Assembly: GCA_035610365.1 (NCBI GenBank)
Contig: CM069432.1
Coordinates: 232,956,532-233,020,531 of the forward strand
Source of the DNA: Aquatica leii
Lineage: Eukaryota; Arthropoda; Insecta; Coleoptera; Lampyridae
Length of the DNA: 64,000 nucleotides
Direction: 5' to 3'
Shown here piece after piece: positions 58,901 to 64,000 of this stretch. The position numbers and the translations under genes are program-made. Under the pieces are notes generated by a model, which worked only from the letters and a program-made list of their open reading frames with translations, made no database searches and had not been told where the DNA came from. How positions within the stretch are numbered: the stretch's first letter is position 1; the number at the start of each line of letters is the position of its first letter.

Positions 58901-59654
58901 GTTGTGGACACTTCTTCGGCGGCGTATCTTCGTTCGTCTTCACGCATCTCACAATTTGTGATACTGGCGTGCATTGGCCTACCACGGTCTTCTTTTTCAA
59001 CGTTACAGGATCTGAGTTGATGTTTAAGATCCTTACTGGCATCGTCTTCTTTACTCGTACTAAGGTTCTGGCAACGAGTAGTTCCTTTTCAACTAAACCG
59101 CCTTCCATTGGTTCAATCGCGCGTATGTAGCCTTCCCGGAGATTTCCATCCAGGCGTGCCATCACCACACTTTCCGTCCTTGCAGGCAGAATCACGTCTT
59201 CACTCAACAAGACTCGCACGGCTGCCTTCTCTGACGAATGAAAAGGAATTTCTTCATTGTCGATCTTCAGGACATCGTTCTTCATATCCAAATGGAACCC
59301 ATACTTCTTTATCACGTCCATTCCCAGGATAACTTCTTCCGTGATGTCGGCTACCAGTACTTGATGGTCGAGTACTCCATTTCCCAAACCAATGGTTACT
59401 TTGACTTGTCCGTGAGTAGGTATTTCGTCGCCCGTCGCCGTTCGAAGTCGTACTGTTACTGGTGATGTCTTCTCGTTTTCCAATAACATGTCAGGACGAA
59501 TGATGGTCTTCGTCGCTCCCGTGTCAACCAGTAACTGGACGCTTCTCCCATTGATCTTGCCATCGAGATAAATGCTATGCAATTGCTCCCTAGGCGCTGC
59601 CATTTGGATGGTAATCTCCGGGGCATGGCTCGTTGAGGTCGACTTTCGCCCCAT
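55992..59654 (-). CDS. pol: Gypsy pol polyprotein: protease, RT, RNase H, integrase
   Basis: 1220 residues, intact. Protease active site LLVDTGATKTII (Asp44). Reverse transcriptase from about 305, with FCVDYRQLNDVT (359-370) and YLDD 459-462. RNase H with Asp608 (DTDAS), Glu649 and Asp674. Integrase zinc domain with His837/839, His846 and Cys876/879. Integrase core D908-x59-D968-x35-E1004. The C-terminus has GPYEVV (1144-1149) and VVHVDRLAPF. The frame is -1 relative to gag and overlaps its end (the pol frame is open upstream of the ATG), so a gag-pol -1 frameshift is likely. It ends FIRRFWKS then TAG (55992-55994), and the frame continues straight into the macrodomain. It would copy and integrate the element. 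Confidence 0.95.
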   Translation of the reverse strand: MGRKSTSTSHAPEITIQMAAPREQLHSIYLDGKINGRSVQLLVDTGATKTIIRPDMLLENEKTSPVTVRLRTATGDEIPTHGQVKVTIGLGNGVLDHQVLVADITEEVILGMDVIKKYGFHLDMKNDVLKIDNEEIPFHSSEKAAVRVLLSEDVILPARTESVVMARLDGNLREGYIRAIEPMEGGLVEKELLVARTLVRVKKTMPVRILNINSDPVTLKKKTVVGQCTPVSQIVRCVKTNEDTPPKKCPQHLLDILTNKCQNLSQDQLAKVKVLIQEYQDVFALESGSKGRTNVVKHKINTGDARPIRQHPRRLPLAKREEAEQIITDMEREGVIEPSSSPWASPVVLVKKKDGSTRFCVDYRQLNDVTKKDSYPLPRIDDTLDTLSGSQWFSTLDLKSGYWQVELEPKDREKTAFTIGTGLWQFTVMPFGLCNAPATFERLMETILRGLSWKTCLVYLDDVIVVGRSFEEHLSNLKEVFQRLRGANLKLSPKKCHVFKKEVQYLGHVVSRDGVRADPDKIRAVQAWPRPIDKHQVRSFLGLCTYYRKFVPGFANIAKPLTKLTEEKAEFRWNEDCENSFNQLKQALVTSPILSYPREDGKFVLDTDASNMAIGAVLSQVQDGQEKVIAYFSKVLSRPERNYCVTRRELLAVVKSIEHFYKYLYGRKFLLRTDHAALKWLLQFRNPEGQVARWIERLQEYDYDTEHRAGSSHRNADALSRRPCPADCSHCSRLEEKVECVRRTAMVDDEWEPEQLRREQEDDPEIRQLLDWKESGRRPTWEEVSALGRNIKAYWAQWDSLIVEDGLLKRALESAEGTGNRLQLVVPKSRVTEVLKHLHDGTSGGHFGIKKTLGKVRERFYWMNCKEDVMKWCRKCTVCASGNGPARKRKAPMKQYNVGSPLERVAIDIAGPFPESDSGNKYILVAMDYFTKWTEAYAIPNQEAATVADVLVKEFFCRFGVPLELHSDQGRNFESGLFQEVCRLLGIKKTRTTPLHPQSDGMVERMNRTMGKYLAKVVSEHQRDWDQYLHLFLMAYRSSVHESTGQTPSCVMLGREIRLPCDLQFGRRPEEEVAGEDYVSKLAKRLDEVHEEVRKNTQIASDRMKTRYDVKAQNGGFRPGDMVWLYNPQRRRGLSPKLQRQWEGPYEVVQRINDVIYRIRKPPRGKPKVVHVDRLAPFAGDNHNPQVQVRTRVISSRTRNPIEEMEFEKVYEFIRRFWKS

Positions 59655-59668
59655 TCGGTCGACCCGTT

Positions 59669-60862
59669 CTAGTTTTCCGGACGCTCTTCTGGTCTTCTTT
59701 TGGGCTTAGTACCACGGCGTCGTACGTGGCCCACTTCTCCGCAGTTCCAGCACGTCAGTTCTCTTCTTCGAGCTTCTCGTTCCCGAAATACCCGTCGCAC
59801 TATGTCTTCAATGCTTTCTTCTGTGTGCGAGGATACTTCTGCAGCACAACGGAGCTTATGGCTGCCTCGGTGCGACGCTTGTTTCGCCGCCTCGAACTCT
59901 AGAGCATGGGTTAATGCGTCATCTAACGTCTTTGGTCGAGCTAACCGGAGGGTCTGCTGTGTTTCGTTGTCTCGAAGGCCGTCTACAAAAGTTTGAATAG
60001 CCAATTGCTCCAAGAAGGTATCTGGCGCTGTAGGATACGCAAGCCGTGTTAGTCTGGCGATGTCAGCCTCAAACTCTTGAAGACTTTCGGCAGCTTTCTG
60101 AACCCGACTTTTAATTTGAGCTTGATAGACTTGTTGAAGATGGGCATCTCCATATCTCATTTCTAATCGTGATATTAAGAGTTCGTAATTTTGTTGCAGA
60201 TGGTCCGGAACAGTTTGTAAAATTCCCAGCGCTTCTCCACGCAAGGACACTATTAAAGACGTCGCTTTCTGCTTGTTGCTCCAACCATTAGCAGTAGCTG
60301 CGGCTTCAAACTGCTTGTAGTAGGTTGACCATGGAACTTTACCATCAAAATTCGGAGGTACAACTTTGAATTTATGAGTGTTTTCTTCTCGATGGTCCAT
60401 TATTAAATCTTCACTCGTGACGCTTTCTTCACCGTGGCAATTCATTTGCTTCATTCTTTCTTCAATCAGTTTTATTCTGTCTTCTAATTTGTCCTCTATT
60501 GCTTCTATTTTCTCATTCACAGATTCGCAAATTTCTTCTTTCAAATTTAGCATATCTGCTTGGGTTTCTTCTTGAATTTTTTCTATGCTCGTTCGTATTT
60601 CTTCTTTTAAACTTCTAGAATTTTCTTCCATTTTCTGAGAATGTTCGGAAAGTTTTTCTTCCATTTTTCTGGAATTTTCCGACAGTTTTTCTTGGATATT
60701 TTTATTCATCGATTCTTGACCATTTTTTATCGATTCAAGAAATTCAAATAATTTTGCATCCATTTTAACTGCTTGCAAACGCGTCACCGGCATAAATTTA
60801 AATATAACACGAATATAAAGTTTCAATACACTACTTTTTAAAATGCAGTTTTTGTATAACAC
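59669..60862 (-). CDS. gag: Gypsy gag with N-terminal coiled coil
   Basis: A 397-codon frame. The likely start is Met24 (60793, MPVTRLQAVKMDAKLFEFLE) or Met34 rather than the first ATG, since the leading residues look like leader sequence. Residues about 45-150 form a charged coiled coil (SRKMEEKLSEHSQKMEENSR). About 165-345 is a capsid-like retrotransposon gag region starting HKFKVVPPNFDGKVPWSTYY. The C-terminal knuckle is CWNCGEVGHVRRRGTK: Cys371, Cys374 and His379 are present, but the fourth ligand position (384) is Gly. It would package the element RNA. Pol follows in the -1 frame. The missing Cys is the one visible defect. Confidence 0.9.
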   Translation of the reverse strand: MLYKNCILKSSVLKLYIRVIFKFMPVTRLQAVKMDAKLFEFLESIKNGQESMNKNIQEKLSENSRKMEEKLSEHSQKMEENSRSLKEEIRTSIEKIQEETQADMLNLKEEICESVNEKIEAIEDKLEDRIKLIEERMKQMNCHGEESVTSEDLIMDHREENTHKFKVVPPNFDGKVPWSTYYKQFEAAATANGWSNKQKATSLIVSLRGEALGILQTVPDHLQQNYELLISRLEMRYGDAHLQQVYQAQIKSRVQKAAESLQEFEADIARLTRLAYPTAPDTFLEQLAIQTFVDGLRDNETQQTLRLARPKTLDDALTHALEFEAAKQASHRGSHKLRCAAEVSSHTEESIEDIVRRVFREREARRRELTCWNCGEVGHVRRRGTKPKRRPEERPEN

Positions 60863-61086
60863 AAAATTTTAATAACGATCTACTTATTAATATTAAACCA
60901 CTAGTGTACGGAAACGAATTTAACTATGATTACACTTTATAAATAAACACGTGTATCTCGAATTTAAGAGTTATTGTCACAATCAATGTTTTTATTATGA
61001 AGCAATATTAGATTACTTAATGGTATTTACACTAATAAAAATCGCGAACAGCTTTATCTATTTACACGTTTTCCACGGGTTTAAAA

Positions 61087-61103
61087 CCGAACACCTGATA
61101 CCA
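61087..61103 (-). other. Primer-binding site
   Basis: TGGTATCAGGTGTTCGG on the minus strand lies 3 nt inside the 5' LTR. It starts TGG, as expected for pairing with a tRNA CCA end. I cannot name the tRNA with certainty. Confidence 0.7.
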
Positions 61104-61106
61104 ATT

Positions 61107-61566
61107 TGTAACGAATTTATTACTTAAAAAAAAACTAATTTATTTAAACGATTAAAACTACGTTTACTTATTCTAGAAAAATATGCACTTTTAAATTAAC
61201 CGAGCTAATTAAATCTAATAATAATATTTAATAAAAACACTTACACTATAATTTATATCACTTAAGATAAGATAACGTTCTCGGATTTCACAGCTGATAG
61301 TCACGTTCACTCGATTCGGTGTACACTGTTATTTATTTAAAACGCCGCGCGTGCTAATGATACGTATTTATTTCAACTTGATAACCTTCTTAATACTGCA
61401 TGCTTTCACATTCCAGCAATAATTGACCTACGATTTCTTTCTTACGTATTTATAGACATCGGCGAAACCTTCTCGAGCGTTCCTTCCTTTTCGCTATATC
61501 TTCTAGAAGCTAGATAACAGTTTCTAGAAGGCTCTTGCATTTGCAAGTAATTTCTCGGACGTTTCA
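61107..61566 (-). repeat. 5' LTR of the young gypsy element
   Basis: 460 bp; identical by eye to 54944-55402 except for 9 versus 8 A in one run. TATA at 61447-61454 (TATAAATA, minus) with the heat-shock-like motifs just upstream. This copy would drive the element. Confidence 0.95.
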
Positions 61567-61629
61567 CTATCTTATTTAAACCAATCGTAAAGTTGTATTT
61601 AGCTGAGTAAAATTAAACTCTCGCTTCAA

Positions 61630-61690
61630 CAGACAACCGGGGCACAATACCTTTTTGGCGCTTTTTCTGAAAAACATATAGTAATATAAT
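61630..61690 (+). repeat. 60-bp direct repeat flanking a BEL fragment (left copy)
   Basis: CAGACAACCGGGGCACAATACC through CATATAGTAATATAAT recurs at 62211-62272 with few mismatches. The two copies enclose the BEL/Pao fragment. Confidence 0.7.
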
Positions 61691-61759
61691 ATGTGTTAAT
61701 CGTTGAAATTTTGATAATCGATTTCATTAAATAACTTCTTTCACACATTATATATCTTA

Positions 61760-62200
61760 TATAAAAAAATTCCCTCCTGTAAGTGTTGTATAGTCTGTGG
61801 GATCGGTTGAGAGTGGAAACAAGAGACGTGAATGCAAACAAGCTTCAATTTGAGTGAAAACAGTTTCTAACTCTTTATAAATGAGCATTGCCTGACCTAC
61901 GATTCTATACAAGTGCTTTTAACTGATTTAACACCAGCTTCCTATAAACCCTCATGATGTGTTGAAACAGGTGGTATAAACTGCCAATTAATTTGTTCAT
62001 TGGTTAGATAATGTAAAAATTTTGTTTTATGATTCTGGCTACGTAATAGTTGTGCAAAGGCGTTTAATCTAATTGATACTAATAAGTATTGTGCACCAGC
62101 ATTCAAGTGTTTATATTGTTCATTTTTTATTAATAATTTCGTGAATATGTTATTAGATGGTAGTACATTAGGATACTTGTGATCAAATGGTATATTTGCG
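61760..62200 (-). pseudogene. BEL/Pao integrase fragment (second family)
   Basis: The minus strand reads LTNEQINWQFIPPVSTHHEG, EAGVKSVKS and CFHSQPIPQTIQHLQEGI in shifted frames. This is the integrase segment 'NWxFIPPxxPHxGGLWEAxVKSxK...LNSRPLxPLSxDPxD' of BEL/Pao pol. It differs from the BEL copy at 46-54 kb and is broken by stops. A 60-bp direct repeat lies on each side. Confidence 0.65.
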
Positions 62201-62210
62201 TTTTTTAATC

Positions 62211-62272
62211 GACAGACACCCGGGGCACAATGCCTTAATGGCGCTTTCCAAAAAACATATAGTAATATAATT
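62211..62272 (+). repeat. 60-bp direct repeat flanking a BEL fragment (right copy)
   Basis: CAGACACCCGGGGCACAATGCC through CATATAGTAATATAATT; partner of 61630-61690. Confidence 0.7.
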
Positions 62273-62384
62273 ATATAGAATATCCTTGTCTAAAAAGTAA
62301 CACTCATTTTTGCAAAACTTTTTAGCAGGAATAAAACACTGTATTATTTTAATTTCGCTAACGTTTTCAATGGGATTTCAATAC

Positions 62385-62832
62385 TGAAACGTTCGAGAAG
62401 TTATCTGCAAATTCAAGAGCCTTCTGGAAGTTGTTATCTATCTTCTAGAAAATATATCGAAAGATATGGAATACTCGAGAATTATTGTCAAAATGTGTAT
62501 ATATACCGACAAAACAAATCGTAGGTCAGTTATTGCCGTAACGCGAATACAGCAGTGTTAAGAAGATTATTCAAGTTGAGATAAATAAGTCGTTAGCACG
62601 TGTGTGTACATATATATATACAGAGAATAGTCTCGTACGTGTTTTTTAGTATAAACAAGTGTGTGAGGCTATCCGCGGACTTTATCTTATCTTAATTAGT
62701 GTAAGTGTTTTTATTAAATATTATTAGATTTCATTGATTCGGTTAATTTACAAGTGTACATATTTCTAGTATAAGTAAAACATATTTTTAGTCGTTTAAA
62801 TAAATTAGTTTTTAATAATAAAATTCGTAACA
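62385..62832 (+). repeat. Solo LTR of the young gypsy family, diverged
   Basis: 448 bp on the plus strand, from TGAAACGTTCGAGAAGTTAT to TTCGTAACA, matching the young LTR end to end with many differences. ATAC is duplicated on both sides (62381-62384 and 62833-62836), a 4-bp target duplication as in the complete copy. No internal element sequence is present, so it arose by recombination between LTRs. Heat-shock-like trimers are kept: TTCGAGAA (62392-62399), TTCTGGAA (62422-62429) and TTCTAGAA (62443-62450). Confidence 0.9.
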
Positions 62833-62984
62833 ATACTTACAAGTTTTCAATGAGATTTCGGTACATATTATGTATTATCTTTTTAAAGAATGAAAAATGT
62901 TACAATATATTATATATAATTATATATTTGTTATTAATAATAATATAATGATGTAATACAATAATATAATTAATTACTATTTTC

Positions 62985-63560
62985 TTGCTTTTGATGATGC
63001 CAATTTATCCACTACTTCATCAAAGTTGATTATATTAAATTTTTCCCTTTCCACACTCAAAACTGCTGATCCGCTTAGGTGATCTTGTTCCATCGTTGGT
63101 CGTAGATACGTACAAAGTAACGATTTTGTATAATCAGATACTTCACACAACCTATATTTGATGTCATATATTTTGGCACCATTCTTTTTGGATGTTTACT
63201 TCTAATGATGCATCGATGCCCGTTTAATTAATTAATCTTCTTTCTGTTTCTTCCCAAATTATAAACAGTTTTTTATGATTTGAACTTTTTTGATGGCAAA
63301 TTTTTGATTTATTAAAACTAGATGTTACAAAAGATGATTATGTAACGGAATTTAATGTAGTTAACAGTAAGCGACAGAAACAGTATCCTGCATTATTTGT
63401 TGGTTGATATAATAACCCAAACCGATTAATTTCGGTTCTTTCTTTGTTATTACCGACCCGTTGAAAAAACGAAGATTTTGGCATTAGACGATTAGTTGAT
63501 GTTGCTACTGAATTTAGACTGCATTTGTTCTGAACTGTGGTTCTTCTAGTGTACTTGCAC
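62985..63560 (-). pseudogene. Internally deleted hAT (ZMYM1-like, TTF zinc finger) transposase
   Basis: From high to low coordinates, the minus strand has a TTF-type zinc-finger start (MPKSSFFQRVGNNKERTEIN, FGLLYQPTNNAGYCFCRLLL). After a stop come SSFVTSSFNKSKICHQKSSN and IWEETERRL. The sequence then jumps to the C-terminal dimerisation end LRPTMEQDHLSGSAVLSVER and NFDEVVDKLASSKARK, a terminal motif of hAT transposases. The whole catalytic core is missing, so this is a deletion derivative. Terminal inverted repeats were not resolved. Confidence 0.7.
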
Positions 63561-64000
63561 CTCCATCTTCAGGGTCTTGTATTTGTTATGATGTGTTATA
63601 GCATAAAATTCTAATAACGATAATTATAACCTGAATCTGAATTTAATTTTACTTCATCTTTCTCATCATCTGTTTTATTGCGATTTTTTAAATTAAAGAT
63701 GATTCTGTTATTATTCTGGATTTCTTTTCTTGCTCTAGTTTTTTCCCATCCTGAAATCCGCTAAGTTATTTCCTAGAATTGACATGTAAAATGTAAAAAG
63801 GAGAACTTACTTTATTGCAAATTGTAACCAATATAGTAATAATTGTTGAATACTCTTTATCTCTTCAATTATTTTATTAAACATTGTGTACAATTTTACT
63901 CATACATACTTCACCAAATAATAGAATTGTCGAGTAGATGCTTGAACTTACCGGTTACCACCACATAGTTCACTTGCTCGATGTAATCTAGATGATAACG
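63561..64000. other. 5' side of the deleted hAT element and window end
   Basis: The minus-strand translation is Lys/Glu/Asn-rich with stops and could be the basic N-terminal leader of the hAT gene, but no motif supports it. The window ends without another feature. Confidence 0.35.

Larger units (their letters stand above)
54944..61566 (-). mobile_element. Complete young Ty3/gypsy retrotransposon with a macrodomain third ORF
   Basis: A 6.6-kb minus-strand element with 459/460-bp LTRs (61107-61566 upstream, 54944-55402 downstream) that look identical except for one A in a homopolymer. The flanking 4-bp duplication is CTAT (54940-54943 and 61567-61570). A primer-binding site (61087-61103) and polypurine tract (55403-55418) are in place. 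Gag is open, pol is open in a frame shifted by -1, and a third region encoding a macrodomain plus a CCCH finger follows pol in the same frame after a single TAG. The near-identical LTRs and open frames mean a recent insertion that may still be active. A decayed relative (40.0-43.5 kb) and a solo LTR of the family (62.4 kb) are nearby. Confidence 0.95.

Noticed and set aside
56129..60575. Numerous opposite-strand open frames across the young gypsy element
   Set aside because: All overlap well-supported gag or pol codons on the minus strand and have no domain of their own.

Overview
This window is animal nuclear DNA, most likely from an insect. The base composition is strongly AT-rich, one conserved kinase gene of metazoan type is present, and almost everything else recognisable is a eukaryotic transposable element of kinds common in insects: Ty3/gypsy, BEL/Pao, Penelope-like, LINE, Tc1/mariner, several hAT lineages and a Mutator-like fragment. 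A beetle is my guess from the general look of the gypsy and hAT proteins, but the window does not prove it. I saw no tRNA, rRNA, CRISPR array or operon.

Layout: 1-5048 is AT-rich intergenic DNA with one hAT scrap at about 1.1 kb. 5049-6749 (minus) is the only clear host gene, a group II PAK kinase (mushroom bodies tiny / PAK4 type) in one uninterrupted ORF. 8.1-11.0 kb is a dead mariner split by a 2.5-kb element with CCCACACAGCAC ends. 12.1-13.1 kb and 14.7-17.2 kb are two different hAT transposase pseudogenes. 18.3-18.95 kb is a small inverted-repeat element. 20.2-21.9 kb is a Penelope-like retroelement with a hammerhead-like core and a 14-bp target duplication. 22.2-22.5 kb is a hAT-type MITE. 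23.7-26.8 kb is a broken transposase-like gene of a family I cannot name securely. 27.2-29.0 kb holds hAT and Mutator-like scraps. 31.9-36.9 kb is a decayed Ty3/gypsy element (plus strand). 37.2-38.6 kb is a 5'-truncated LINE with a 13-bp target duplication, followed by another LINE scrap and a mariner scrap. 40.0-43.5 kb is a decayed, truncated relative of the young gypsy element described next. 46.2-53.8 kb is a BEL/Pao element (minus) carrying a nested mariner-type transposon with about 350-bp inverted repeats and a nested 163-bp solo LTR. 54.9-61.6 kb is a complete, apparently very young gypsy element. 61.6-64 kb holds a BEL fragment, a solo LTR of the young gypsy's family and an internally deleted hAT element.

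The most interesting object is the young gypsy element at 54944-61566 (minus strand). Its two LTRs look identical apart from one A in a homopolymer, it has a 4-bp target duplication, and gag and pol are open. Downstream of pol, in the same reading frame and separated only by one TAG, lies a third coding region. It encodes an OARD1/TARG1-like macrodomain (ADP-ribosyl hydrolase fold, with the Lys and Asp corresponding to the catalytic pair) followed by a CCCH zinc finger, and its tail runs into the 3' LTR. No ATG precedes the macrodomain, so stop-codon readthrough from pol is the simplest expression model. The LTR promoter has heat-shock-element-like TTCnnGAA arrays just upstream of its TATA box, and these are also present in the two diverged LTRs of the same family at 43.2 kb and 62.4 kb. 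Together this suggests a stress-responsive retrotransposon that has captured an ADP-ribose-processing domain.
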